From contig NZ_CP076723.1 of assembly GCF_018986915.1 (NCBI RefSeq), forward strand, positions 3,009,501 to 3,073,500: DNA of 64,000 nt, given 5' to 3'. The translations under genes were made by a program, and so were the position numbers. This DNA comes from Geomonas oryzisoli. GTDB lineage: Bacteria; Desulfobacterota; Desulfuromonadia; Geobacterales; Geobacteraceae. Within the stretch, counting starts at the first letter, position 1. Each line of letters starts with the position of its first letter. The notes beneath the pieces are model-generated. The model ran no database searches and had not been told where the DNA came from. It saw nothing but the letters and a program-made list of their open reading frames with translations. Below are positions 1-8,711 of the stretch, in pieces.

Positions 1-645
1 TACGTGCTGCTTTCGGTGAGCGATACCGGCCACGGCATGGACAAGATGACCGCCGCCCACATCTTCGAGCCGTTCTTCACCACCAAGGGGCAGGGTAAGG
101 GAACCGGCCTGGGCCTTTCCACGGTGTACGGCATCGTCACGCAAAACGGCGGGTTCATCAACGTCTACAGCGAGCCGGGCCAGGGTGCCGTGTTCAAGAT
201 CTACCTGCCCCGCCTCCAGGAGAGCGAGGCGACGCCGCAGGGGCCCCTCCCGGCGGAGCGACGGATTTCCGGGACGGTGCTGCTGGTGGAGGACGAGGAG
301 ATGCTGCTATGGCTCACGACGAGGCTTCTGGAGGAGATGGGACTCACGGTGATCCAGGCGCAGAGTCCCTTGGAGGCCCTCGAGATCAGCCGGCAGCGGG
401 GAGCGGAGATCGACCTGCTCCTGACCGACGTGGTGATGCCGGAGATGAACGGCAGGGAACTGGCGGAGCGGGTCAAGGAGAGCCTGCCGGAGATGAATGT
501 GCTCTTCATGTCGGGGCACACCTCGGACAACGTGTTGCAGCGCGGAGTCATTGAAGCGGGCATGCACTACATCCAGAAGCCGCTGGAAATGGAGAAGCTG
601 AACCGGAAGATATCGGAGATGCTGGCGCAGCGGCAAAAGCCCTGA
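1..645 (+). CDS. Hybrid sensor histidine kinase, C-terminal part (5' end outside window)
   Basis: Only the last 214 residues are in the window; the frame is open from base 1, so this is the tail of a longer gene. It begins inside the kinase ATPase domain: the G1-type SDTGHGMD motif, the F box EPFFTTK and the G2 motif GTGLGLSTVYGI are all present. A receiver domain follows (about residues 92-210) with the acidic pair in LLVEDEE, the phosphoacceptor Asp in LLLTDVVMPEMNG and the conserved Lys in IQKP. The architecture is that of a hybrid kinase that can pass phosphate to its own receiver. The sensor part and signal cannot be judged. cheD follows 37 bases downstream on the same strand, which is weak evidence for a link to chemotaxis-type signalling. 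Confidence 0.9.
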   Translation, partial: YVLLSVSDTGHGMDKMTAAHIFEPFFTTKGQGKGTGLGLSTVYGIVTQNGGFINVYSEPGQGAVFKIYLPRLQESEATPQGPLPAERRISGTVLLVEDEEMLLWLTTRLLEEMGLTVIQAQSPLEALEISRQRGAEIDLLLTDVVMPEMNGRELAERVKESLPEMNVLFMSGHTSDNVLQRGVIEAGMHYIQKPLEMEKLNRKISEMLAQRQKP

Positions 646-682
646 GCCCGACTGAGATGCCCGAAAGCGCGGCAGGTGCGGG

Positions 683-1279
683 ATGAAGATAGAGACATAC
701 CAAAAGGGTGAGCGGGTCACCATAGCGCCGGGGGAGTTCTACGTCACCGGCAAGCCCGGCGTAATCACCACCCTGCTCGGCTCCTGCATCGCCGCCTGTC
801 TGTACGACCGCAGCCGCCGCATCATCGGGATGAACCATTTCATGCTGAGCAACCCGCGCTACTCCAAGGAGCTCCCGCTCAACATCACCGACGCGGGGCG
901 CTACGGCATCCATGCCATGGACCTGCTCATCAACGCCATGATGGCCCAGGGAACCGACCGCTCCCGGCTCAGGGCCAAAATCTTCGGCGGGGCCACCATC
1001 ATCAACCCCGAAAGCAACACGGACAACTTCTTCTGCGTCGGGCAGGTCAACTGCAGGTTTATCCTGCAATACCTGGAGCAGGAGCGGATCCCCATAGATG
1101 CCATGGACATCGGCGGCGACTTCGGGAGGGTGATCCACTTCTCCAACGGCGACTTCGCCGTACACCGCAGGAAGGTGGACTCAAGCCGCAGCAGCAAGCT
1201 GGCCCAGCGCGACCGCTACTGCTGGCAAAGGGCGATCGAGCAGCAGCAGGCGGCCCTCACCGAGGTCGAGCTCTGGTAA
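683..1279 (+). CDS. cheD: Chemoreceptor glutamine deamidase CheD
   Basis: The 198-residue protein matches the CheD family, which deamidates specific glutamines of methyl-accepting chemotaxis receptors in the cytoplasm and often binds CheC. The catalytic Cys lies in LLGSCIAACLYD (about residue 35) and the catalytic His in IGMNHFML (about residue 52); a Thr of the triad is expected in the FGGATII segment. The length is normal for the family. The chosen ATG is preceded by a GGCAGGTGCGGG stretch. No other che gene is visible here, so its receptors are encoded elsewhere. The neighbour upstream is a hybrid kinase. Confidence 0.92.
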   Translation: MKIETYQKGERVTIAPGEFYVTGKPGVITTLLGSCIAACLYDRSRRIIGMNHFMLSNPRYSKELPLNITDAGRYGIHAMDLLINAMMAQGTDRSRLRAKIFGGATIINPESNTDNFFCVGQVNCRFILQYLEQERIPIDAMDIGGDFGRVIHFSNGDFAVHRRKVDSSRSSKLAQRDRYCWQRAIEQQQAALTEVELW

Positions 1280-1299
1280 CGGGAAAGGGCGGATTCGTC

Positions 1300-1770
1300 A
1301 TGAAGATGCACCTACTGAAGCAGGAACAACTGATACCGCTGCCGCTGGAACAGGCGTGGGGATTCTTCGTGCACCCGGGGAACCTGCCGCGCATAACGCC
1401 GCCCGACCTGGGCTTCAGGATCACGGGGGAGCTCCCCGAAAAGATGCACGCCGGGATGATCGTGAGCTACACCGTGACCCCGTTCCTGGGCTGGCCGGTC
1501 AAGTGGGTCACCGAGATCACCCACATGCGGGAGCCTTATTTCTTCGTGGACGAACAGCGCTTCGGCCCGTACCGGATGTGGCATCACCAGCACATCTTCC
1601 AGGAAACGCCCCAGGGAACGCTGATGACCGACCTGGTGCACTACGTCCTTCCTTTCGGCCCCTTCGGGGAGCTCGCCGCCCCCTTCGTGGCGCGCCGGGT
1701 ACGCGACATCTTCGAGTACCGACGGCAGGCGCTGGCCGGTGAGCTGGGCTTTGCGCTCCGGCCAGGATAG
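1300..1770 (+). CDS. SRPBCC (START/cyclase-like) family protein
   Basis: The 156-residue protein begins KMHLLKQEQLIPLPLEQAW, the usual start of SRPBCC ligand-binding folds, in which the first strand and helix follow the pattern 'x-Q-x-I-P-x-P-x-E-x-A-W-x-F-F'. The RITPP and GPYRMWHHQHIF segments are also typical of this group of small hydrophobic-ligand-binding or cyclase-like proteins. No catalytic residues can be assigned, so the substrate is unknown. It starts 20 bases after cheD and may be cotranscribed. No signal peptide is seen, so it is probably cytoplasmic. Confidence 0.75.
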   Translation: MKMHLLKQEQLIPLPLEQAWGFFVHPGNLPRITPPDLGFRITGELPEKMHAGMIVSYTVTPFLGWPVKWVTEITHMREPYFFVDEQRFGPYRMWHHQHIFQETPQGTLMTDLVHYVLPFGPFGELAAPFVARRVRDIFEYRRQALAGELGFALRPG

Positions 1771-1875
1771 GGGATCGGGTAGCGGCACCGGTGCAACGGC
1801 ACCAGCGTGCACATTTTTTAGGCAAAAAGGTAGAAAACCATGATCTTTGAGGGGAAACCGGCGCAATCCCGAAAG

Positions 1876-1884
1876 TTATCCACA
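1876..1884 (+). promoter_or_regulatory. Single consensus DnaA-box-like nonamer
   Basis: TTATCCACA matches the DnaA box TTATNCACA exactly, in the 235-bp gap between the SRPBCC gene and the J-domain gene. A weak inverted partner, TGTGTACAG, starts at 1901 (7 of 9). One box plus one poor box with no AT-rich unwinding region does not make an origin. It could be a DnaA titration or regulatory site, or chance. Confidence 0.3.
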
Positions 1885-2005
1885 GCGTTTTCCACGAAAC
1901 TGTGTACAGCGAAGCCGCGCCCAGCAGGGACTTAGGGTATCGGCGCGGTTTTTATGCACTTTTCACCTCTTTCACCGCTCCCTGACACATTATTGACGAA
2001 GCCAA

Positions 2006-2308
2006 TCAACCGTTCTCCTTGTCGTTACCCCAGAACGGCCCCTCGAAGAACTGGCGCCTGAGGCGCTCGTCCGGATTCTGCTCGTAGAATTCCTCCTCGG
2101 CGAAGGAAAAGCGGTAGTCGGAGACGTACTCGAGCAGGACCCGGTAGGCGGCGTTCACCTTCCTCATCTCCTCGCTGTCGTCCGGCGCCCCCAGGTCGGG
2201 GTGGTGTCTTTTCACCAGTTCCCGGTGCCGGCTCTTGATCTGACTGAGGCTCGCCCGCTGCTCCAGGCCGAAGACCGCCAGCGCCAGTTGCAACTCCTTA
2301 TAGGTCAT
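2006..2308 (-). CDS. J-domain (DnaJ-like) protein
   Basis: The 100-residue protein consists essentially of one J domain. Helix II ends in VKRHHPD, giving the HPD signature that stimulates Hsp70 ATPase, and the following VNAAYRVLL matches helix III. There is no Gly/Phe region, zinc finger or substrate-binding domain, so it is a short type III J protein that presumably recruits DnaK to a specific client. It lies downstream of transketolase on the same strand, 51 bases from the tkt stop, and may be cotranscribed. Confidence 0.88.
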   Translation of the reverse strand: MTYKELQLALAVFGLEQRASLSQIKSRHRELVKRHHPDLGAPDDSEEMRKVNAAYRVLLEYVSDYRFSFAEEEFYEQNPDERLRRQFFEGPFWGNDKENG

Positions 2309-2359
2309 CGCTTTCCTCCCGTCTCAACCAGGCGCCGCCGCGCGCTCCGGGATAACCGC

Positions 2360-4435
2360 TCACCTCCCCGCCAACTGCCGGGCGAGCCTGCACAGGTTTG
2401 CCACCGAGAAGCCGTACTCCTCGAGGACCCGGTCTCCCGGCGCCGAGGCGCCGTATCCCTCGACGCCGAGTACCACGCCGGCGTCCCCCACGTAGCGGTG
2501 CCATCCCTGGGGACTCCCCGCCTCGACCGCGAGCCTGAGCGGGACCTCCCGCGGGAGCACGGACTCGCGATACTCCGGCGGCTGCTCGTCGAAGATCTCC
2601 CAACTCGGCAAGGAAACCACGCGCACCGCGAGTCCCTCCTCCTGCAGCTTCAGGCGCGCCTTCAGGGCGAGGGAAACCTCGGAGCCGGTGGCGATCAGGA
2701 TGAGACGCGTCCCCTCCCCTTCAAAGTCGGCCAGCACGTAGCCGCCGCGCAAGAGCCCCTGAGCCGCCCCGTAGTGCTCCCGGTCCAGGGTGGGGACGGC
2801 CTGGCGCGACAGCACCAGGGCGACCGGGCGGTTCCTGATGGAGAGCGCGGCACGCCAGGCAAAGGCGCTCTCGTTGGCGTCGCAGGGGCGCAGCACGATC
2901 AAGCGCGGAATGGCCCGCAGCGAGGCCAGCTGCTCCACCGGCTGGTGGGTCGGGCCGTCCTCGCCGAGGGCGATGGAATCGTGGGTGAAGACGTGGATCA
3001 CCTTCAACTCGGAGAGTGCCGCCAGGCGCAGCGACGGACGCAGGTAATCGGAGAAGGTGAGGAACGTGGCCCCGAAGGGGATGGTGCCACCGTGGGCGGC
3101 CATGCCGTTCAGAATCGCCGCCATGCCGTGCTCGCGCACGCCGAAGTGCACGTTGGCGCCCCCCGCTCCCCACTCGCCGCCCACGGCCCCCTGGCGGTCT
3201 TCGGGCTGCCACGACTCGCTCTGGAAGTCACCCCTGCCGGTGAGCGCGGTGACAGTGGAGGGGTTGAGGTCCGCGGAGCCGCCGAAGAACTGGGGCAGGC
3301 GCCCCGCCAGCGCGTTCAGTACCTTCCCCGAGGCGGCACGGGTCGCCATCCCCTTCTCGTCCGCGGGGAACTGCGGCAGGGCCTCCTGCCAGGCGGCGGG
3401 AAGCTCCCCCGAGACGGCAAGTTCGAGTTCGGCAGCCGGTCCGGGGTACTCGAGCGCGTAACGGGTGCGCAACGCCTCCCACTCCCGCTGCGCGGCGCCC
3501 CCCTGCTCCAGCGCCTGCCGGAAACGCTCCAGCGCGCGCTGCGGTATGTAAAATTCCGGCCCGGCCGGCCACCCCAGCCGCTCCTTGCTGCGCAGCACCT
3601 CGTCTGCGCCCAGCGGCGAACCGTGCGCCTCGAAACTGTCCTGCTTGCCGGGAGAACCGAACCCGATGCGGGTGCGCACCATGATGAGGCTGGGGCGCCG
3701 GGTGTCGGCACGCGCCTCCTCGAGCGCGCCGGCCAGGGCCGCCAGGTCGTTGCCGTCCTCGACCTCGAGAACCTGCCAGCCGAAGGCGGCGAACCGCGCC
3801 GCGCGGTCCTCGGTAAAGCTCAGGGAGGTCGAGGCGGCCAGCGTGATGCGGTTGTCGTCGTAGAGGCAGATGAGCTTCCCCAGTTGCAGGTGCCCCGCCA
3901 GGGAGGCGGCCTCCGACACCACCCCCTCCATCAGGTCGCCGTCACCGGCGATGAGGTAGCTGTAGTGGTCGATGAGGCGGAAGCCGGGGCGGTTGAAGCG
4001 GGCGGCCAGGTGCGCCTCGGCCATGGCCATGCCGACCGCGTTGCCAAACCCCTGCCCGAGCGGCCCGGTGCTCACTTCGACGCCCGGTGTGAGGCCGCGC
4101 TCGGGGTGTCCGGGGGTGCGGCTCCCCCACTGCCGGAAGCGCCGTATCTCCTCCAGCGGCAGGTCGTACCCGGTCAGATGCAGCAGGGCGTACAGCAGCA
4201 TGGAGCCGTGCCCCGCAGAGAGCACGAAGCGGTCCCGGTCGAACCAGGCCGGATCGGCCGGGTTGTGCTTCAGGAATCGGGTCCAGAGCTGGTAGGCCAT
4301 GGCAGCGGCCCCCATCGGCATGCCGGGGTGGCCGCTGTTGGCATTTTGAATGGCGTCGACCGCGAGAAAGCGCAGGGTGTTGATGCAGAGCTGGTCCAGA
4401 TCGGTGGCGGGGTCGGTGACGGGATGCATAGTCAT
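2360..4435 (-). CDS. tkt: Transketolase
   Basis: The 691-residue protein is full length for transketolase, the thiamine-diphosphate enzyme of the non-oxidative pentose phosphate pathway that moves two-carbon ketol units between sugar phosphates. Typical segments are [14 protein letters not shown] near the N terminus, the ThDP/Mg site [13 protein letters not shown] (about residues 165-177), the middle-domain [13 protein letters not shown] with its catalytic Glu, and [14 protein letters not shown], which contributes the His and Asp of the substrate site. The ATG is preceded by AAGGAGC. It stands alone apart from the downstream J-domain gene and the upstream aldo/keto reductase; no transaldolase or fba neighbour is visible. 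Confidence 0.96.
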   Translation of the reverse strand: MTMHPVTDPATDLDQLCINTLRFLAVDAIQNANSGHPGMPMGAAAMAYQLWTRFLKHNPADPAWFDRDRFVLSAGHGSMLLYALLHLTGYDLPLEEIRRFRQWGSRTPGHPERGLTPGVEVSTGPLGQGFGNAVGMAMAEAHLAARFNRPGFRLIDHYSYLIAGDGDLMEGVVSEAASLAGHLQLGKLICLYDDNRITLAASTSLSFTEDRAARFAAFGWQVLEVEDGNDLAALAGALEEARADTRRPSLIMVRTRIGFGSPGKQDSFEAHGSPLGADEVLRSKERLGWPAGPEFYIPQRALERFRQALEQGGAAQREWEALRTRYALEYPGPAAELELAVSGELPAAWQEALPQFPADEKGMATRAASGKVLNALAGRLPQFFGGSADLNPSTVTALTGRGDFQSESWQPEDRQGAVGGEWGAGGANVHFGVREHGMAAILNGMAAHGGTIPFGATFLTFSDYLRPSLRLAALSELKVIHVFTHDSIALGEDGPTHQPVEQLASLRAIPRLIVLRPCDANESAFAWRAALSIRNRPVALVLSRQAVPTLDREHYGAAQGLLRGGYVLADFEGEGTRLILIATGSEVSLALKARLKLQEEGLAVRVVSLPSWEIFDEQPPEYRESVLPREVPLRLAVEAGSPQGWHRYVGDAGVVLGVEGYGASAPGDRVLEEYGFSVANLCRLARQLAGR

Positions 4436-4596
4436 GGCGCTGCTCCTTCAGGTCTGAAGTCCGGGAGCATCGGCACTTTTCCCGCCACGCCTCTTTTTGA
4501 TGCAGAGAAGCTTCTGAACGAACTGTGGCAGGGAAGTAGTGGTGCTTCCTGCCATGACTATAACAAGTGATAAGGGAAATAGGAACTGGGTCATTG

Positions 4597-4634
4597 ATTG
4601 ACAATTGACAATTGACAATTGACAATTGACAATT
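4597..4634. repeat. Heptamer tandem array (ACAATTG x5)
   Basis: Five consecutive copies of ACAATTG (reverse strand CAATTGT) lie between transketolase and the aldo/keto reductase. Similar 7-bp arrays with other unit sequences recur at 5741, 5879, 24956, 46840, 52601 and 52738. All are intergenic, except that the 24956 array supplies the end of one gene. Confidence 0.9.
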
Positions 4635-4728
4635 CGAATCCAGAAATGACTTTGTCTCGCGAACTCTATGACTTGGCCTCCCTTGCCCGGTACAGTTTTA
4701 TCAACGGTCCGTCCCCCTCCATGGTGGC

Positions 4729-5724
4729 TTAATCGGAGTTGTCCGCGAAACTGAGCGCCGCTTCGGGCGAACGCGCGCCGGCCACCCGGAAGCCGGAAAC
4801 CGACTTGTCGAGCCTGCACCAGACGTCCTCACACAGTTTCAGCCCCACGGCCTGGGCGTTTTCCTCCAGGTAGCGCAGGTGCCGGGTCCCCGGTATGGGG
4901 ACGATGTCGCTGCCGCGGCGCAAAAGCCAGGCGAGCGACACCTGTGCCGGGGTCGCGTCGTGGGCGCAGGCGAGCTCGTTGACCATGGAGACCAGGGTGA
5001 AGTTGTGGTGCAGGTTCTCCGCGAGAAAGCGCGGGTTTTTGCGGCGCCAGTCGCTGGGCTCCAGGTCCTCCGGGGTCCGGATCTTGCCGGCCAGGAAGCC
5101 CCGTCCCATCGGGCTGTAGGCCACGAAGCCGATGCCCAGTTCGCGCAGCACCGGCAGGAGCTTGTCCTCCACCCCCCGCTCCCACAGCGAATATTCCGAC
5201 TGCACCGCGGTCAACGGGTGTACGGCGTGGGCGCGGCGCACGATGCGGGGCCCCACCTCGGAGAGTCCTATGTAGCGCACCTTCCCTTCACGCACCAGTT
5301 CCGACAGGGCGCCCACCGTTTCTTCGACCGGGACGGCGGGGTCCAGGCGGTGCTGGTAGTAGAGGTCGATGTAGTCCGTCCCCAAGCGCTTCAAGGACCC
5401 GTCGATCGACCTGCGTACCTGTGCAGGGCTGCTGTCCAGGCCGATCTGCCTGCCGTGCGGGCCAAAGCGCCAGGCGAACTTGGTGGCCAGCACCAGCTTT
5501 TGCCGCGGGACCTCCTTCAAAAGGCGTCCCAGGAGTTCCTCGTTGCAGAAAGGGCCGTAGACCTCTGCCGTGTCCCAGAAGGTGATGCCCAGCTCGACGG
5601 CGCGGCGCAAGACCCGGATCGACTCGGGCAGGTCGCCGCTGCCGTAGCAGTAGGTCAATCCCCGGCAGCCAAGCCCCAGCGCCGACACCTCCAGCCCCTG
5701 TCGCCCCAGTTTTCGTTTGTGCAT
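4729..5724 (-). CDS. Aldo/keto reductase
   Basis: The 331-residue protein belongs to the NADP(H)-dependent aldo/keto reductase superfamily (AKR13-like aryl-alcohol reductase type). It shows GLGCRGLTYCYG, the DTAEVYG segment with catalytic Asp and Tyr, LATKFAW with the catalytic Lys, and YYQHRLDPAVPVEETV with the active-site His. The IPGTRHLRYLEEN segment is the C-terminal phosphate-binding region. The strong AGGAGG site 4 bases upstream fixes the ATG. The substrate is unknown. Heptamer arrays flank it on both sides. Confidence 0.9.
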   Translation of the reverse strand: MHKRKLGRQGLEVSALGLGCRGLTYCYGSGDLPESIRVLRRAVELGITFWDTAEVYGPFCNEELLGRLLKEVPRQKLVLATKFAWRFGPHGRQIGLDSSPAQVRRSIDGSLKRLGTDYIDLYYQHRLDPAVPVEETVGALSELVREGKVRYIGLSEVGPRIVRRAHAVHPLTAVQSEYSLWERGVEDKLLPVLRELGIGFVAYSPMGRGFLAGKIRTPEDLEPSDWRRKNPRFLAENLHHNFTLVSMVNELACAHDATPAQVSLAWLLRRGSDIVPIPGTRHLRYLEENAQAVGLKLCEDVWCRLDKSVSGFRVAGARSPEAALSFADNSD

Positions 5725-5740
5725 AAAACCTCCTAAGACC

Positions 5741-5772
5741 GTTCAAGGTTCAACGTTCAACGTTCGATGTTG
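5741..5772. repeat. Heptamer tandem array (GTTCAAC type)
   Basis: Three to four units of GTTCAAS lie directly upstream of the aldo/keto reductase start. An inverted array of the complementary unit starts at 5879, so the two could pair as arms of a roughly 170-base hairpin. Between them (5773-5878) I see no gene, only CCCTTGCC-type low-complexity sequence. Confidence 0.85.
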
Positions 5773-5878
5773 ACAAAGCTCGGGCCGACGATTTCCCGAC
5801 GGCAAATGTTGCCGCTGCTCGCTGCACCCTGCCCAAACCTTCAACCTGTAACCTCGCCCTCACCCTTGCCCTTGCCCT

Positions 5879-5912
5879 CGAACATTGAACATTGAACATT
5901 GAACGTTGAACG
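5879..5912. repeat. Heptamer tandem array (GAACATT/GTTGAAC type)
   Basis: Four to five units of TGAACAT/TGAACGT form the inverted counterpart of the array at 5741. With the terminator at 5942 they account for most of the 322-bp gap between the OmpA gene and the aldo/keto reductase; no coding sequence is supported there. Confidence 0.85.
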
Positions 5913-5941
5913 GGTGTTGCTTCTTCCCTTTGGTACGGCGA

Positions 5942-5968
5942 CAAAAATAGCCCATATGGCTATGGGCT
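5942..5968 (-). terminator. Rho-independent terminator after the OmpA-family gene
   Basis: On the minus strand an 8-bp stem AGCCCATA/TATGGGCT with a 4-base loop is followed by ATTTTTGT. It lies about 80 bases past the stop of the OmpA gene. Confidence 0.75.
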
Positions 5969-6046
5969 ACTTTTGCGGCGGCGTTGGTCAGGGGTGCCGA
6001 AGGCCAGGGTGCTGCAGGTAAGCGAAGGTCCCCTGGCCGCTCATGT

Positions 6047-7477
6047 CTACTTGTTGACGACGCAGTCGATGATGGCGTTGATCCTGCGGTTTTTCTGCCG
6101 CCCTTCCGCCGTGCTGTTGTAGGCGATGGGGCGGGTCGAGCCGTAGCCCTTGGCGGAGAGACGGGAACGCTCGATGCCGAAGTTCTTCACCATGTAGTCG
6201 ACCACGTTCTGGGCACGCTGCTGGGACAGTTTCATGTTGTGGGCCTGATCGCCGGTGTTGTCGGTGTGACCTTCGATGACGGCGGTCGTGGTGGTGTAGC
6301 GTTTCATGTAGTCGGCCACTTTGGCGATCTCATCGCGGTACTGGGGCTTGATCTCCGCCTTGCCCAGGTCGAAGTCGACCACGAGGGACATGCACAGCCG
6401 CTCCGGCGGGGTGACCTGCTGCACGTCGAAGGCGCAGTCGATGATGGCCTCGATGCGGCGGTTCTTCTGCTTCCCTTCATCGGTCGCGTTGTCGGCGATG
6501 GGACGGGTGAAGCCGTATCCCTTGGCGGCGAGACGGGAACGCTCGATGCCGTACTGCTCGGTCAGCACATCGACCACGGCCTGGGCGCGGCGCTGGGAGA
6601 GGTCCATGTTGTGGTTGTAGGAACCGACGTTGTCGGTATGCCCCTCGATGACGGCCGTGGTGGTCGGATACTTCTTCATGAAGTTGCCGACCTGGGCGAT
6701 CTGGTCGCGCAGTTCCTTGCGCACGATGGCCTTGTCGATGTCGAATTCGCCCTGCAGGGTGATGCAGTACTTGTAGTGCCCGGGGCTCGGCTCGGCGGCG
6801 GTCGGCTGCGGCTGCGGTTCGGGGGCCGGTGCAGGCGCCGGGGCCGGCGGCGGGGTCTGCGCGACGGTGCCACCCGGTTCGGCTGCGGTGGCCTTGGCAG
6901 GGGCAGTCCTCGCGGTCCGCCCCCCCATTACGAAGGTGAGGCCGACGCTGTATTCCCAGTTCCTGGCGATGTTCTCCTCGATGTCGGAGCTCTGGAAGTC
7001 GATGATGCGGCGGGCGTCGGCCCTAAAGGCTATGTCGTCGGTGAAGAAGAGCTTGAAGCCGGCGCCGCCGTTGGCGGTGCCGTCGTGGAGGTCAGTCCCC
7101 TTATACCGGATGGTGTACCCGCCGCCGCCCAGGGCCAGGTAGGGGACGAAAGCGGACCTGGGCATGAAGTTCCAGATCAGATCCAGGTGGTACGAGTACA
7201 TGCCGTTCTCGCGATCGGAGGCCTGGTCTTCCACCCTCAGGTAGCTCCCCACGAGCTCGGTGGCAAAGTTGTCGGTCCAGTCATAACCGAGCCGCAAGCC
7301 GCCCGTGATCCGGTTTTCCCTGTAGTTGCGTTGGGGCAGTTTCGAATCGTCGAAAATGTACCCGCCGGCGTAGGGGGAGATGGAGAACGCCCCCGCACGT
7401 TCTCCGGCGTGCGCCGTGGCGGCCAGCGCCATCACGGCCATGACCATGATGCAGATAAAGCCGGTGATCTTTTTCAT
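6047..7477 (-). CDS. OmpA-family outer membrane protein with two OmpA C-terminal modules
   Basis: The 476-residue protein starts with a Sec signal peptide (MKKITGF..., cleavage expected after the THA near residue 24). An N-terminal beta-barrel region of about 170 residues is rich in alternating aromatic/glycine strands. A Pro/Ala linker follows (about 200-230), then two peptidoglycan-binding OmpA domains in tandem (about 230-340 and 345-475). Each has the EGHTDN motif and the R-L-x-A-K-G-Y-G segment with the Asp/Arg pair that contacts diaminopimelate. It should anchor the outer membrane to peptidoglycan. Having two C-terminal modules instead of one is the unusual part. The RBS is AAGGAGG. Its promoter lies about 170 bases upstream, leaving a long leader. 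Confidence 0.9.
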   Translation of the reverse strand: MKKITGFICIMVMAVMALAATAHAGERAGAFSISPYAGGYIFDDSKLPQRNYRENRITGGLRLGYDWTDNFATELVGSYLRVEDQASDRENGMYSYHLDLIWNFMPRSAFVPYLALGGGGYTIRYKGTDLHDGTANGGAGFKLFFTDDIAFRADARRIIDFQSSDIEENIARNWEYSVGLTFVMGGRTARTAPAKATAAEPGGTVAQTPPPAPAPAPAPEPQPQPTAAEPSPGHYKYCITLQGEFDIDKAIVRKELRDQIAQVGNFMKKYPTTTAVIEGHTDNVGSYNHNMDLSQRRAQAVVDVLTEQYGIERSRLAAKGYGFTRPIADNATDEGKQKNRRIEAIIDCAFDVQQVTPPERLCMSLVVDFDLGKAEIKPQYRDEIAKVADYMKRYTTTTAVIEGHTDNTGDQAHNMKLSQQRAQNVVDYMVKNFGIERSRLSAKGYGSTRPIAYNSTAEGRQKNRRINAIIDCVVNK

Positions 7478-7651
7478 CGTGGTAGCCTCCTTGTTGAGGA
7501 GAATCCTCCGTGGGACACTCCCGCTAAATTTTTCGAGCCGGCGTCCGGCCCATCCAGTCCCGGCCCGAGCCGGTGTGAAAGATCCCGCAAACTACCTGAT
7601 CGACTATCTGCAGTGCCTCGCATGCCACTGCCGGAAAAATTAACGTTTACC

Positions 7652-7679
7652 AATATAGCGACATTCCTGCGGCTGTCAA
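7652..7679 (-). promoter_or_regulatory. Sigma-70 promoter of the OmpA-family gene
   Basis: On the minus strand TTGACA (7674-7679) and TATATT (7652-7657) are separated by 16 bp. Transcription would start near 7645, giving a leader of about 168 nucleotides before the ATG at 7477. The leader contains GC-rich inverted sequence around 7530-7575 but no riboswitch class that I recognise. Confidence 0.65.
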
Positions 7680-7733
7680 CCGGCGAAAAACCGCACTGGA
7701 AGCCGCTGCGCAAAGCATGCACAGCAGACAGGC

Positions 7734-8102
7734 TCACTCTCCCCGGGTGCGCGTCATGTCGCGCGCCGCCTTGACCTCATCCGCGGGAAGCCCCGCCTCG
7801 AGATACCGGGACACCCCTCCCTCGAGCGCCCGCGCCGGCACACCGTTGTCGGTGAGGAAGGCGGCCAGCTCCAGGGCGGGCTCGTCGCCGGGAACAGCCG
7901 AGCAGACCACCACCAGGCGGTCGCGCGGCATTTCCCGGAGGTGCCGCCTGGCGTCGTCGAAGTTGACACGCAGCGCCCCCCGGATCCGGTAAACCGCGAG
8001 GTCGGCATCGCCGGGGTGCCTCAGCTCGACAAAAAAAAGCGGCTCTCCCCCCTTGATCCGCTCCCATACCCATTGCGTTGACACCGCCAGATCGCGCCCC
8101 AT
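7734..8102 (-). CDS. Rhodanese-like domain protein
   Basis: The 122-residue single-domain protein has the rhodanese fold pattern: W-ERI-x-G-G-E-PLFFVELR, GALRVNFDD, and the active-site segment RLVVVCSAVPGDEPA with the sulfur-accepting Cys, ending EGGVSRYLEAGLP. The loop after Cys (SAVPGD) is unlike the common CxxGxR thiosulfate-sulfurtransferase loop, so specificity is unclear. Its GGGAGG site overlaps the TGA of the small membrane-protein gene upstream (8115), so the two are translated from one message. No signal peptide is evident, so it is probably cytoplasmic. Confidence 0.8.
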   Translation of the reverse strand: MGRDLAVSTQWVWERIKGGEPLFFVELRHPGDADLAVYRIRGALRVNFDDARRHLREMPRDRLVVVCSAVPGDEPALELAAFLTDNGVPARALEGGVSRYLEAGLPADEVKAARDMTRTRGE

Positions 8103-8114
8103 GGTTCCTCCCGG

Positions 8115-8315
8115 TCAGTCCTCTCCCTCGTCGCCGGCTTTCTGGTCGACATGTCTGCCGTCCACCTTCCTCCTCAGGGTGAGGTACACGAAGAGGGCGA
8201 GGGCCGCGATGATGAAGAGGGTGACGCTCAAGGCGAAGGTGCCGAAGGAATGCTGCTTGACCGCCGGGGCGGGAACGTTCGACGGCGCCTGGGTTTGTGC
8301 TTGCACAGTGGCCAT
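8115..8315 (-). CDS. Small single-pass membrane protein, unknown function
   Basis: The 66-residue protein has a Gln/Pro/Ala-rich N-terminal region, one hydrophobic helix (FALSVTLFIIAALALFVYL, about residues 30-48), a positively charged stop (RRK) and an acidic tail. I chose the ATG at 8315 because AAAAGGAGGAGG lies 2-8 bases before it; an in-frame ATG at 8339 lacks such a site. Twelve bases separate it from the rhodanese gene, so it may anchor or partner that protein. I do not recognise a named family. Confidence 0.7.
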   Translation of the reverse strand: MATVQAQTQAPSNVPAPAVKQHSFGTFALSVTLFIIAALALFVYLTLRRKVDGRHVDQKAGDEGED

Positions 8316-8369
8316 GGCCTCCTCCTTTTGTCCGGTCATCCGCTATTACCCAGCGGGCGGCACCCATCT

Positions 8370-8398
8370 AAAATAACTTAGTGCATTTTAATGTCAAT
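8370..8398 (-). promoter_or_regulatory. Putative sigma-70 promoter of the small membrane protein-rhodanese operon
   Basis: On the minus strand TTGACA (8393-8398) is followed after 17 bp by TATTTT (8370-8375). The predicted leader is about 45 bases. Confidence 0.5.
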
Positions 8399-8610
8399 AC
8401 GCCAATCTTTGTTTTTTGCCGATACTGGAGCAGAAGCCGACAACTGAACAGCTAGCGCAATGGTCGACTCGACAGGGGCGAACGGGGAAAAGAATGCTGG
8501 TGCGGCCAGACAGCGGTCGAAAAAAACGCTGCTGTCAGGGGGAAAGGTCAATGACTGTCGTGGCGGGCGGGACTGGGTGGGGAGTGCGTCTGCAGGCGAT
8601 GTTCCCCCGC

Positions 8611-8634
8611 AGTGATAATGAAATAAATATCACT
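8611..8634. promoter_or_regulatory. Inverted repeat in the flgM upstream region
   Basis: AGTGATA and TATCACT are 7-bp arms around a 10-base AT-rich centre, about 80 bases upstream of flgM. The shape suits a dimeric regulator. It has some Fur-box character (GATAATGAAAT...) but too many mismatches to name it. The remaining 8399-8710 region has no supported gene; I looked for a sigma-28 promoter and found none that fits. Confidence 0.4.
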
Positions 8635-8711
8635 GGGATTTATGCAAGAAAACTATTACCATTCAAGTAGTTCCTGCACACACACCTACAAACGAGCAAA
8701 GAGCCGGAGAT

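Noticed and set aside
1876..1909. Possible replication origin
   Set aside because: Only one exact DnaA box and one poor one, no AT-rich unwinding element, and no dnaA, dnaN or gidA genes nearby.
8611..8634. Fur box upstream of flgM
   Set aside because: Only part of the 19-bp consensus matches; kept as an unnamed inverted repeat.
8399..8710. c-di-GMP (GEMM) riboswitch or sigma-28 promoter upstream of flgM
   Set aside because: GCCGATAC at 8418 lacks a TAAA box at the right spacing and lies 290 bases from the gene; no GEMM core sequence is present.
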